Shown: positions 1 through 10,753 of the stretch, one piece after another | How the letters are laid out: every line of letters starts with the position of its first letter | Position numbering within the stretch: the first letter of the stretch is position 1 | Assembly: GCA_002682825.1 (NCBI GenBank) | Contig: NOKP01000008.1 | Span: 434,001-498,000 of the forward strand | Origin: Neonectria sp. B-13 | Lineage: Eukaryota > Ascomycota > Sordariomycetes > Hypocreales > Nectriaceae | DNA length: 64,000 nt | Direction of reading: 5' to 3' | Notes under the pieces: generated by a model | Databases searched by the model: none | The model's input: the letters and a program-made list of their open reading frames with translations, nothing else | What the model was told of the DNA's origin: nothing | Position numbers and translations under genes: made by a program

Positions 1-1258
1 GTCGCATTTGTTTGGGGAGAGTAGGTTAAAGCCATGGCAAGATCGTCTGCCCAGTAGGACGAAGTACGAGAAGTTAAAACTGTATCCAACCATTTTAGCC
101 CTTGGCTGTGGTCAATAGGGGACATGCCCACCCATGTTTTGTGCGGATTCTTTTGGCTCGTGAATGGTGCTGGATGAAAAGTATACCGTATCACGAGTTA
201 TCGTCCTTGCTATGTTTCGGTGGATGCGAAACTTGCGAACTATTGCCTCAAAGGTGGAACGAGAGAAAGGTAAGTAGGACACCGGTGATGCCTCATCCTC
301 GGAGAAGTTCTTTGCTCTACTGCAAATTCTGGAAGGAGATCAGCTACTAAGCTTGACATAATGAAGGGGCGAGTTCGTGCATGAAACAAATCTTCGGCGT
401 TGAAGGCACTTCCAAAATCCGCTACGTATTGTACGTGAGTATTTCTTGAAGCATTTCAGCGGTCTGACTTTAGGCTCACAGTCTTGAGCCACTCTGCCCA
501 GCCCATCTCGGATACGATTACATCTCGTCTACACTCCTGGCAAGAAATATTTAGCTTCGAACTTTCCATGAACGAGGGCCAGGGCTCAAGTCACCGGATC
601 AGATGTTGCGCGTTGAACGACTACAGATTCTCGCTCCTCGTATTGGAATAGCTTCAAGTCATTGTCGGTAAAATCAAATTCATCAGATGCCCAGTCCATG
701 GTCTTGCTTGGATACTGCGATGAGCTGCGAAGAGATGGACTGCCTGTCTGATGAAAAGCGGAAATGGCAATAGTGGCGGTCAGAGAGCCTCGCAACACGA
801 GCATCCATCCACCCGCTGAGGGGGCTATGCGAAACATGTTGGCCGCAACTTCGCCTCCTGACGTGGTACTAGCCTCACTTTGAGTACTTCGGCTGCATGT
901 GCATCCTTCTTTGTCGCACTGCCGGCACTCCTTATTAGTCAACCCGCTTGTGTAAGGTTACAGATAAGCGCTTTCCGCGGTGTAGCCCGACGCCTTCGAA
1001 GCAGGCTGTGACGTGGCGCTCGATAACTGACTGTGCGGACCGCTTGGCCATGCATCCATGGTCACAAGCCGCAATACCTGCAGGTGGTTGAATTGGGCTC
1101 TCTTTGGGATTTTCTTGCCCAGCCTGATTCATCGGCCGACAGCCTGCCACCCACATTCCATAAAGCGGCCGCCCACCGCGTCGCTGGGCTCACTTGACCA
1201 TCAAAAAGTTGGACGGTGGTGTCGCCAGCCAAGTGTCATAAACCGAACCCGATAAAAC
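1..1258. other. Left edge, no supported gene
   Basis: Several short open frames lie here on both strands. None shows a recognisable domain, a credible splice structure or codon use that stands out. The minus-strand frame at 586-942 contains a few clustered cysteines but also a low-complexity middle, and I do not accept it as a gene. The last part may hold the promoter of the small gene that starts at 1259. Confidence 0.5.
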
Positions 1259-1625
1259 ATGATCTCACGCAGGCCTACGGGTAGCAGCACGAGCTCTGTC
1301 TCGAGCAGCGGAACAGCGGCGGAGCACGTCCTGCGTAAAACATACAAGGACCCCAACAAGCTGAGACAGGGCCTCGACCGCCTTTATGGAGAGGGGCAAT
1401 ACTCCCTGCGAGTACGTAGCGCATTCGAACCCTGCCCTCGGCTGGACCGGAAGTTGACGGGCTGTGTAGCTGAAAAACAACCGATACATTGTACACGGGC
1501 CATGGACTCTTGGGAAGGTACTCTCTCGTGGTTAACAGTGGCTTTTACACCGATGTCTCACCAATTATCAGGATGAACTAGCACAATTGGAACGGGACGC
1601 ATATCAGCATTATGATGGCTTTTGA
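1259..1625 (+). CDS. Small conserved-looking protein, 84 aa, three exons
   Basis: Function unknown. Three exons join in one phase: 1259-1411, 1470-1517 and 1572-1625. Introns are 1412-1469 (58 nt, donor GTACGT, acceptor TAG) and 1518-1571 (54 nt, acceptor CAG). The product has a Ser/Thr-rich start, then a basic helix-like segment (HVLRKTYKDPNKLRQGLDRL), a short aromatic stretch and an acidic C-terminus ending DAYQHYDGF. No signal peptide or membrane segment is visible. Support comes from both introns falling between codons and from the coherent charge pattern across the joins. It resembles small uncharacterised proteins common in Sordariomycetes, as I recall the family; I cannot name it. Its neighbour on the left is the window edge and on the right a kinase on the other strand. 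Confidence 0.6.
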
Positions 1626-2103
1626 ACACCTTCAATATGTTATCTAGATATGGCTCATTTTCGTCATCGAAACAATTCCGACAAACATCTTTTGCTTCAT
1701 ACCATATTCTTTAATGTGCCCAAGCTCGAGACTGAATACCACAATACCTCACATCAAAGTAGACAACTAGCTCTCCAATGCCCCGTAACTAAACCGCCGT
1801 CTCAAGAAGTAATGATTACTTCTGACCTAAAAGTCCTTGGCTCTCACAGCTGTTACGAACGTATTCTAGGCTAGGACCTCTCACTAAACTAGAGACTTCT
1901 GTTACGACAAGTTTTGTCTTTTCTGTACTTTAGTAGTCAGAAGAATTTCTCTTGTCAGTTTGACTCGAAGACTCACCCGCTGAGCTTAGATGAGATAGCA
2001 AGTCTTTGATGTTCTTGGATAAGTCCCTCCGGTGCTTAAGGCGTCCTATTCGCCTGGGCAGCTGCCGCCAAAAGATTCGTATAGACATGATGCCCGATCT
2101 TAG
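1626..2103. other. Intergenic, 478 bases
   Basis: This AT-rich stretch lies between two convergent genes, the 84-aa gene and the kinase. No gene, repeat or structured element was recognised. Confidence 0.5.
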
Positions 2104-4190
2104 TCATGCCGTCGATCGCTCGCACCCGCAGCGTTGAACGCAATAATTCATGTCCGTCCGGCATCTCTCGTTCATTGATTTCAACTCCGTTTTCAGTTCC
2201 CTAGTTCCCATCCGATCGCCCTGACCGACACGCAACATGTGTTCTTGGATGAGATTCAAAAGATCATGCACATACCACGTACAATTTTGATGGCGATGGA
2301 GATTGAGGATCCACTCATTGACCTTGGGCTTGACGGAGGCCACTTGTCCTTGGATTCGAAAAAAGATATCGGATACGATTTTCTTGTGATCCAGCTCTCC
2401 TCGGAAGTCCGGGAACTTTTCGGCTACACCATCCCACCCTTCCAAATACCACGTTAAAAACTCCAAGAAGAACGTACCGAGACACCAAATATCCGACTTC
2501 CTGCTTAGAGTCCCCCCCTGTAGGTCGAACTCGGGAGGGCGAAAAGAAGCAGACGCCCTGGTAGGAGGCACCATGGATCGAGACTTCAGGCGATGGAATC
2601 GCGATAGTCCGAAATCGGCCATGAATATTAATCCTGTAGAAGCGGCGGCGGAAGGGTCCTTGTAGACGAGAAAATTAGCAGCCTTGATATCTCCATGTCT
2701 TCCCCAATTTTCTCGGTTGACGTCGTCCAAATCTCTTGCGTACTCGTCATGAAGAAAAGACAGCGACTCGACGATGGCGACTGACTCCCTAGCTATCCAT
2801 TTGATGTAGGTGGAGTCACTCCGATTAATGGGTGGGATCTTCCTCCATAGTGTCCGAACGCTCCCGTCCGCCCAGGGAAAGATTAGATGGTAAGTCACAT
2901 CATTTCCGTTGCGCACTTCGTAAGTTGCTAGAAGCTTGACGAGTTGCTTGTTTGTATGGTGGGAAAACCGAAGTAGGACGCTAACTTCGTCCTCAAAATC
3001 TTTCTCGTGTCGCGTGGAAAGCGTCTTGATAGCGAAAGTGTTGTCTTGAGTTGAGATCTGGCAACGACTGCATCAGTACAAGGACGGTCATGGGGATTGT
3101 AATTACGTACGCCATAATCTCCGAACTGATGGTGACTAGGATGTATTTTTACACGTCTCACGATGCTGTAACCACCTTCATCTCCTTCCGTCGCTGGATC
3201 CAGATCAGGCCTTTCGGATTGGTCGTCGACTTCTCCATTTCGTGGTTGATCCCGCACAAACGGAAGTATCATCAGCTCATGAAGGACATAGTGGTAAACC
3301 CCGTGTGTTTCCGGCCTCATGAAGAATGGAGCATTGTATGTGTTGCTTGTCTTGCAAAACTTGCGCCGTTTTTCAACACCCCACGTGCTCATCGTTGAAC
3401 ATGTATTTCCGGTCATAGTTGTTAATGTTGAATAGTCGAGAGAGTCCAATAGAGGGAGACAGTCGTCACGGAGGTCTTCTCGGACCATTCTGGGAATGTC
3501 CTCTTCCATTTTGATTTTAATCAGCGTCGCAACGACCTTCCTGTGAAAGCGACATATTTGAACTGAGAGCTCCTGTTTTTCAGCGTTCGACATTTCGTTG
3601 CATGACTCGAGCTGATGGAGAAGCTGCAGGATATTTGGTTCGTTGATTATGTCGCCAAGCTTATCCAGTGGCACAAAGTTTACTTGTCCACAAAAGGCGA
3701 CATTGGCGTCAACTTTTGAGTCGCCCAAAGCCTTTCGAATCCTTTCTGCAATTCTTTCTGGTGGTGTGGTAGTTGTGACCGGGTTGTTGACATCCCTGGC
3801 TGACCAATTATGGCGATAAATGAGGTCATTGCCACCATCCTTTACCTTGACGAAACCAAGGTCATCCAGAGATCTTGAGTCTGTCATCGTCACACGACTA
3901 GAGTCTGGTGGCTCAAAAAGGCGTAAAAGATTGTGTAATGCGGCAGGCGGATTCCAGTCATCGGACCCAGTTTGGGTTGCTCCAAGAGGGGGCGAATTCG
4001 TAGGTTGTAAATTGTCAAACTGGGCTATGAAGTCAGTCAGCTTATCATTACCTCTTGCAGTGGCCAGTGGCTAAGCCTAGCTTACCTCGAGAATGAAGTA
4101 GATAAAGTAGCGAGAAGAAACACGAGACCTTGAAGTCGTGCAGAGAAAAGTCTTCATTTTGACCAACAGTTCCACCACGCGCTGGTTCAT
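2104..4190 (-). CDS. Non-RD protein kinase with a ~335-residue N-terminal extension
   Basis: Ser/Thr-type protein kinase of about 655 residues. Exons, read right to left, are 4190-4086, 4019-3111 and 3057-2104. Introns 4020-4085 (GTAAGC...CAG) and 3058-3110 (GTACGT, branch TACTGAT, CAG) both keep phase 0. The second intron joins a glycine-rich loop (EGGYSIVRRVKI) to the beta-3 lysine strand FAIKTL (about residue 349). The catalytic loop is HGDIKAANF (Asp near 461), so the usual HRD arginine is Gly. DFG follows in MADFGLSRF (near 486), then FRPPEF in place of APE, and KSDIWCLG. The N-terminal third has no domain I recognise, though this layout is common in expanded fungal kinase families. An alternative in-frame ATG is at 4157. 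The substrate is unknown. Its position beside cell-death-type genes is suggestive only. Confidence 0.82.
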
Positions 4191-5285
4191 ATAGAGGCTG
4201 AGCCAGGGCAGTATTTGTTTGCTTCAGGCTGTAGCCGGCATGGGGTCCTGAAAACTACCCATCGTAGGCGACGAGGCAACGAGGCCCTCGATGGCGTAAG
4301 GCAAGAAAGGTGTGGTTGCATACAGCATTTGTGATGAGAGTTGCAGCACTGAGACATCAGCCCGAACGCCCACAGTTCTTTCTACATAAGCAGTTCATTT
4401 TACGAACGAGGCAGTCCAGCTAACCTGCGTTCGTTATTGTGAGGCTTGCAGTATATTTGGCAGCATGCAGATGGAGGCAATTGTTGTGCACCCTTCTGGA
4501 TTGGATCAAGAAAGCAGTCATATCGATGTTGGCAGCACAATGTGATTCGCAAGTATTGCGATTGTTGCAGCGCAATCAAACAGTATCACCTAATGTCTCA
4601 AGGCCCGAATCTTTACTGACTGTTTGCTAATTCCGTGGAAACTCGGCTACAGCTACTGGATTTGAACGAAGTGGTGTGAGCCACCCAGCCAACATAAGAC
4701 CCCCCTCCCAGCTACCAACTTCTGTGGGTGGGTTGGCGGGGCCATGTAATACGCGAAGGGGTTCACGAGGCAGACAGGATGAGACAATAGTGAGCCTCGC
4801 GGGGGGATATTATTGGATGCCTTTTTGCCACGGGGATAAGCCAACGGGCGGAGGCGAGAATCCTGGATTCACCCGGAACCGCCGCCTTTCGACGCGTGCA
4901 AGGGTGACACAACCTCAAGCCTCCGTGGCGGTCAGGTTGTGCTGGCTGTGAATCCGAGAACCCACTAGCCCACCCCCTTGCTGCGCGCTTTGCAATGAAA
5001 AGAGTTGGCTGTGAGTATGATGTGATTGGGTCAGAATTGGGGCAATGCTAGCCCGAGGAGCAAAGGTATTCCGCCTTGCCACTTTATTAAAAAGCCGAGA
5101 ATGCAATCAATTGCCGCTCCTCATCGTCAGCTCCTCCCTTTGCAAACCCATAATAATTGTCTCACATGTACGATTGAACCCTTACCCGGTTTTCAAGCGC
5201 CAGCGTCATGCTTTTCAGTACCCAGACATCTTGCATTCCCCAGAACGTCGTTTTGGATTCATCAAAACCAGCTCCTGCCGTTGCC
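4191..5285. other. Intergenic, 1.1 kb
   Basis: The stretch lies upstream of both the kinase (minus) and the small gene at 5286 (plus), so it probably holds both promoters. Several short open frames here lack any recognisable feature. Confidence 0.5.
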
Positions 5286-5586
5286 ATGCCGCGTGTTCGT
5301 GGATTGAAATGGAAGAGCGTAGACAACGGAGCTCAAATCACAGTCCCATCTTCCTCCGCAACGTTGCACGAGATTCGAAGTGTCCTTGAGGCCAACCACG
5401 CGCTTTCCGATCAGTATTCAATCAGCGTATGTTTAAAATGCTTCAGCGTAGCGGACGATGCTAACATCTAACCAGCTCCGCGCAGATATTTACAAAGTCA
5501 CGGTTGAAGGGCCAAACGCCGACCGACTTCATGTTTGTCAGACGAAATACCTCGAGGGATTATGCATGGCTAACGTTTCTACATAG
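5286..5586 (+). CDS. Small unrecognised protein, paralogue A (pairs with 13016)
   Basis: Unknown function. Exon 1 is 5286-5426 (47 aa). Intron 5427-5475 is 49 nt (GTATGT, branch GCTAAC, CAG). Exon 2 runs in phase 0 to a stop at 5584-5586, giving about 83 residues. The start MPRVRGLKWKSVDNGAQITV and the strand-like segment IYKVTVEGP after the intron match the gene at 13016 residue by residue (LKW-S-DN, EIR near 30, TVE/TIK). Both genes share the intron position and its exact length. Similarity appears to continue downstream (a W-I-L block at about 5680 here and about 13400 there), so more 3' exons may exist and this stop may lie in an intron. No signal peptide or membrane segment is seen. Confidence 0.5.
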
Positions 5587-6422
5587 AATATATATCAATC
5601 ATTACGTCGTTAGGGCATCTCGCAGTAAAGCATAGAAACTCAAACGGAGTCGATTCGAGCAGCGCTTGCCTTATTTGTCACCTGGATTCTCCCTGAGGCT
5701 GGTACCACAGAGCGCACGAAAGCATCATTTGCGGCAATTTCGGGCAGGAGATCCTAGAAGGAAGAGTACACGACTGGATGGATTCTCACAAAATATAATT
5801 TAACTTCTCATCCAACTTAAAATCGCCGATAAATGATGTGCAGGGTCCTTGTCACAGTCTTTTGATCATTATTGAACCCGTTGCTCCATTCCTTCCTTGT
5901 CCCAATTATTGGAGTCTTCTACAGTGTTCCCATCTCGATTATTGCTGCCTGTGTCAATGAGGAATTATTGTCAAGCAAGTACTACTTTATAAAATGTAAT
6001 GAACTCTACTCCGCAGGACACCAAGAGAAAATTGTCTGGGTTGAGTAACCGGTATCTTGACAAGTTCACTCAGGCTGTGAATCACTGCTCAAGGGATCGA
6101 AGTATTCTATTGCGCCCGACGGAGTCCAAATAATCAAGACAAGGATCTGCGAACGAACTTCATTTACAAATCGGAAGCGTCGCAGTCAGCACTTATCTCT
6201 AGCCCCATACGTAGAGTGTCCGAAGAGGCAGAGAGTGCCCTTCGTCTTAGAAGTTTAGGAATCCCGGGACATTCGGGAGAACTGAATCTGTCGCATTGCT
6301 AGCTATGGCAAAATGGAATGCGCACTCCGCTAATGCGTAGTAGAACTATGACTTATATGTGACAGAATCGGCTCGCTGGGCATTTTGGGACTTGATCCCG
6401 GGTGAAACTCCCGCCTGAGTGA
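5587..6422. other. 3' flank of paralogue A
   Basis: No independent gene is supported. A block near 5650-5756 can be read in plus frame with a conserved Trp-Ile-Leu. It is collinear with the same block after paralogue B, about 390 nt from each start codon. This may be a further exon of paralogue A or its decayed tail. The rest (5760-6420) is AT-rich and featureless to me. Confidence 0.4.
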
Positions 6423-8088
6423 CTACTGTTCGTCAATCAAGCTGATATTGTCCGCTTCCGTAGGATCAGCTTGAAGGCAAGGCAATGACATCAATGACAA
6501 CGATTTAATATGCTCGGCAACGTGCATCGTCAGTTTTCCAACGAGGTCTTCCGAGTTCAACCTGCCAACAAGAGGTTTCATCAACGTCGGTACACACTCG
6601 CACAAAGGGCAGACAAACTCTTCACGAAGAACAAATTCTTGCTTTCTGATAATGAGAGTATCGAGTTGGGCCTTGGTCGGAGCTTTGGTGAAGCGGCTTG
6701 AATGGAGATTCAGATCTTGCATGTGTTGGTTCCACTCCTCTTCGGTTTCGAACGGAATGGACTTCTCGTGCCCTATGTCGCAGTAATACGTTAAGGTGTG
6801 CACTGATCTTGACCAATCCGGCGAATGAACATCTTCCATATGCTGTCTCCACTCCTTTTGTCGAGGAAAGAAGACGAAAGCTTTGGCACATTCGGGGAAG
6901 AGACAGACGTAGGGCTGAAGGTGTTCGTCGACATGACGACTGTAGCTTCAGTTAGCATACTACTTTACAAGACCGAGTCCGCTCCCTTACCGCCAATACT
7001 CCGACTTAATCACCTGTTCGGATGATTCAAGGGGAGCCATGCAATAGGGACAGGGTGTATGCTTTGTACCGGGTTGAACCTCCGGCGGCTTTGGATACTC
7101 GAACGAATCTTCTGTGTTGTTGACGCTTGCCTTACTTTGTCTGGGAGATAGTGATGAGGTGGGGCGTTGCTCCACGCCCCGCAGGATAGCTCGTTCGTTG
7201 ATGGGCCTGGATGCGTCGGTTGGAACGCTTGAAGGGGGATTAGGTCCAGCGCCTTTATCACCAGACCCTCGAGGCTCTCCTCTCAGCCGCATCCTAGGGG
7301 CTCTCGTATTATCAGTTGGGGAGGACGTAGGTATTGCAATCGATAATGGCCGCCTCTTCGCTATCCTTTTTGCATGTTGGACATTTTGCAGTATCATTCT
7401 GCGCCGAACTGCGATGGAATCGCCCAACTGGGCACACAAGTCCTTCCGTGCTCTGGGGTATTTCCATTTGACATATGCTATCGCGTCTTTTCGAAAATGA
7501 GTGTCTTCATCTCTCAGAAAAGCCTCCGCGTCATACTGAAGGCGTTTGGCGGATGTCTGCCGGATAGCTATGGCGATAAAGTGTAGGCGATCCAGGGCCT
7601 CATCAACTGCCTTCAGTGGATAATTCGACACATCCTTGGCCCCCGACGAGAATTTGTCGTTGTCAACTGGATTAAAGCGATCAATCACCTCCAAACTTGT
7701 ATGGCCGTGGATTTTCATGTGAACTTGTTCAGGCTAGGAAAGACTTACGTCGTCGCAAATTCCTGGCAACCATCTCGAGTAGCTCGATTATCACGGAGGA
7801 GACATCTGAGTAACCTCGTAGTCTGGTATCCAAAGACGATTCTTGTAGGGACAGGGCGCCAGTGTAGTCTGCCCATATGGAAAAGCCGCTGTGCAGCCCA
7901 GCAAGACTGGGTTGTGTCCCATCGCTAGAGGGTTCACTCCCCACGCCCTGCCCTGATTCCAAGTCGTTGATGTCAAATATTGCCTCGATTTTGTCAAAAA
8001 GGACCAGACAAGCGTATGAGGCGTCAAATATGGTTGTCTGTTTCTCCTCGGTGACTGACCCTTGGTCCTTGCTGTTGGCTAGCTCCAT
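6423..8088 (-). CDS. C2H2-type zinc-finger protein with fungal N-terminal domain
   Basis: About 510 residues in three exons: 8088-7749, 7666-6991 and 6939-6423. Introns 7667-7748 (GTAAGT...CAG, 82 nt) and 6940-6990 (GTAAGG, branch GCTAAC, CAG, 51 nt) keep frame. The N-terminal half is the helical region often found in this fungal family (DASYACLVLFDKIEAIF; then FRKDAIAYVKWKYPRARKDL). A proline-rich linker follows, then CPYC...EYWRRHVDEHLQPYVCLF and further Cys/His pairs (YYCDIGH, FVCPLCE). It ends near HVAEHIKSLSLMSLPCL, the usual family ending. The ATG at 8088 was chosen because the frame further upstream opens only with GTG. The role is unknown; nuclear or scaffold functions are both possible. 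It is divergent from the protease gene. Confidence 0.78.
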
Positions 8089-8541
8089 TTCGAATTTCAC
8101 CGTGCTAATGGCTGAGTTTGCATCTGTTAGCACACTTGTAAAGATGAGAAATTCTCGTTTTTTGAACTGTTGTGGCTCTGAAGGAGTTGCCAAGAGCTTT
8201 ATAGAGCGGTAATTAGTGTGGCAGCCGACGACGAGCAGACGCTGGCCGTGATCCAGTGTTGACGGGAGCAACTGATGCACCACCTATGGCTGTCAAAGAT
8301 CGGCTAAGGTAGCTCGTGAAGAAACGTGAACAAGAGTAGATAAAGATGACAATGTCAATGATGGGGCGTTGGAGGAAGATGATGACCAGCAATGAGGGGT
8401 TGTGCAACAATGGGAAGAGCTGTAAAGGTGTCTTCCTTTTCTGGCATAATTGATTGATCCTTACGAATCGGCCCGGGCCCTCAGCCTTGTCTTCCTTTCC
8501 CCGCAGAACCGCAGTTCAGGTCTTGCTTTTTGCCCTTGTCA
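8089..8541. promoter_or_regulatory. Shared divergent promoter between zinc-finger and protease genes
   Basis: The 453 bases separate the two start codons of divergently oriented genes, so both promoters must lie here if the models are right. It contains pyrimidine-rich tracts (for example 8430-8530) typical of filamentous fungal promoters. No clear TATA box was found. Confidence 0.45.
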
Positions 8542-10416
8542 ATGCCTGCCATGAACGATGAGACTCTTCAGCAGTCATGGGATCTGCTCCTAGCAGTGTT
8601 TCCATTTTTAAAACACTCACCAACTCTACCAACAATCGAGGCGGCGGATGAAGGTCGATACGGAGTGATGCATGGCGAAACACTCGACCGGCTGAATGAC
8701 TGCATCACCAAACTTCGGGCGAACCTGAGAATCAACGTCTTTATGAGTCACGCAACGGTTGGAAATTTTCAGGGTCTGTCGGTGATAGAGGGGCTACTCG
8801 AACAAACGAACAGCGTACTGGACAGGTTTGAAAAGATGGTGGATGATGAGATCTTGCCTGGCCACGGGGTTGTTCCCTCAAGTAAAGACTTGGTGCCTCC
8901 AGAACCTGACATTTGGGTCCCTGCTGTTTCTGCCAGTTTGTTGATAAAGACGCTGACATAATTATACAGAATTCTAAGCTTATATTCGCAAAGCGGTTTC
9001 GTGAACTACTTCTTTTACGGGGCATGGTGCGTGATCATGAGCTCAAGTCTACTTGCGAGGTCTTGCAAAGCCCACCAACGATGGGGCAAAGTCCACCAGA
9101 CTTAGACCAGCCAGCCCCCGACCGAAGTGCTGCGCCTCCTCCGACCACTTCATCGACGACAAATATGGACTGCAACACAGACATAGCACTGTGGTTTACA
9201 AGCGGATTCTTCAGCCCCTCTTCAAGTTACTCACAAAGGACTTTCCTCGGGCCAGTAGCTTGTTTCACGGAATTTCCGATTTATGGAGTAATCTATCCTC
9301 CGATGTTGGGATCATACCTTCAAAGGTCTTGAAGCGCCTATTATTCGATGACGACGAGGTTACCGCAACTGATACAGAGCAAGTTAAACATTATGTGATC
9401 GATAAGTTGGGCATGGTTGCTAATATACATTGCTCTATAGAGTTGTGCATGCAAAACAATTCATGGATCATTTAGATTGGGCGTTGCAGTCGGTGAGAGA
9501 GCTAAGGGACATATCACGGTGTGAAAAGATTCGAATCGCGGTTCTTGATTCTGGAGTCAGCAAAGAAGACAAGGTGATTGACCGAGATCTGCGTACGAAG
9601 AGAATAGGAGAAAGGATGAACCGGGTGTCTGGATCTCAGGATGAGGACACCTTAGGTCACGGTACAATGGTCACCCGACTCCTCCTGAAGATGGCCCCGG
9701 CATCCACGATCTACGTCGCAAAGATATGCAACGACAAAGAGGTAAACGAGGCTTTCATTCCAGGGATCGCAGAGGTTTGTACCCTCCTCCAAGCTATTTT
9801 CTGGTCGACACATCACTGACAAGTGCCTGGTTAGGCTATAAAATGGGCAACCAACAAGTGGGAAGTCGATATTATTTCCCTGTCGCTCGGGCTTGAGGAA
9901 AGATACAATGATGTAGAATCAGCTGTGGATCTCGCAACGGAGAAAGGAATACTTGTTTTTGCCGCCGCCTCCAACAACGGAGCACTCTCGGGTCGAGCAC
10001 GACCGGCTAGGAGATCAGACGTCATGTGCATCCACGCGTCCGACGGGCTTGGAAACAAAGGCACCATGAACCCTACACCGAAGGCTGCTATGTCGAACTT
10101 CTCAACACTCGGTGTCGCCGTGGAAAGTGAGTGGAAGGGGAAAAAGGTGCGGAAGAGCGGGACGTCTGTCGCGACACCTATCGCAGCCGGGTTTGCCGCC
10201 ACAATCTTGGGGTTTGTCAAAATGGTTGCATACGATTGGGACATCTCAGAAGAGCAACGTAATATTCTCTATAGGAAGAGGGGTATGGAAGCCATGTTCA
10301 ATGAGATATCGGAGAAGCGCGATGGGTATGATTTTGTGCATCTTGGTCGTGTTTGGAAGGAAGAAGAACTTGATGAGGTAGCCAGGACCATTGAAGTCGT
10401 CATCAAGAAGCTATAG
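8542..10416 (+). CDS. Intracellular subtilisin-like (S8) serine protease, HET-Q2-like context
   Basis: Subtilase with an N-terminal region of about 300 residues and no signal peptide. Catalytic residues are intact: Asp in IAVLDSGV (codon 9547-9549), His in GHGTMV (9658-9660), oxyanion Asn in ASNNG (9973-9975) and Ser in SGTSVATP (10165-10167). Intron 9775-9834 (GTTTGT...TAG, 60 nt) is clear and phase 0. At least two or three more introns must lie in 8880-9470, because the reading frame changes between coherent helical blocks (LLEQTNSVLDRF; LIFAKRFRELLLL; YKRILQPLFKLL). I could not fix those boundaries. Fungal proteases of this type cleave gasdermins encoded next to them (HET-Q2/HET-Q1 in Podospora). 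The candidate gasdermin lies 337 bp away, tail to tail. Confidence 0.8.
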
Positions 10417-10753
10417 AACTGATCATTTCTAAACTTGTAATCCATCATTCTTAGTCAAATATATAAAATTCTCTTTGCCCTCCTTATTTATGACGCTTTT
10501 TGCATGCAAGAACGCGCAAGAACTGAGAAGCAATTTCTTGTTTGAGGAGATAAAGTTAATAAAACGTGGTCGTAAAAGTCCAGCAATGTTCTCGGGTTCA
10601 AAATACCTACGTGATAGAATACCGAATACTTTGGAGTAGAAAGATGCAGCTGATAATTGTTTGATTGACGATCTCGTGGGTTTTCTCGTGGGTAATTCAT
10701 GAACGTCCGCTAATTAACACAACTGATAAAAAGCCAAAGCACAAGTTACAATA
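10417..10753. other. Convergent intergenic spacer, 337 bases
   Basis: An AT-rich spacer separates the stop codons of the protease and the gasdermin-like gene. It should carry both 3' ends. No gene is seen. Confidence 0.5.

Noticed and set aside
586..1156. Two overlapping minus-strand frames, one with several cysteines near its start
   Set aside because: Frames overlap without splice signals, and composition is not coherent beyond a few residues.
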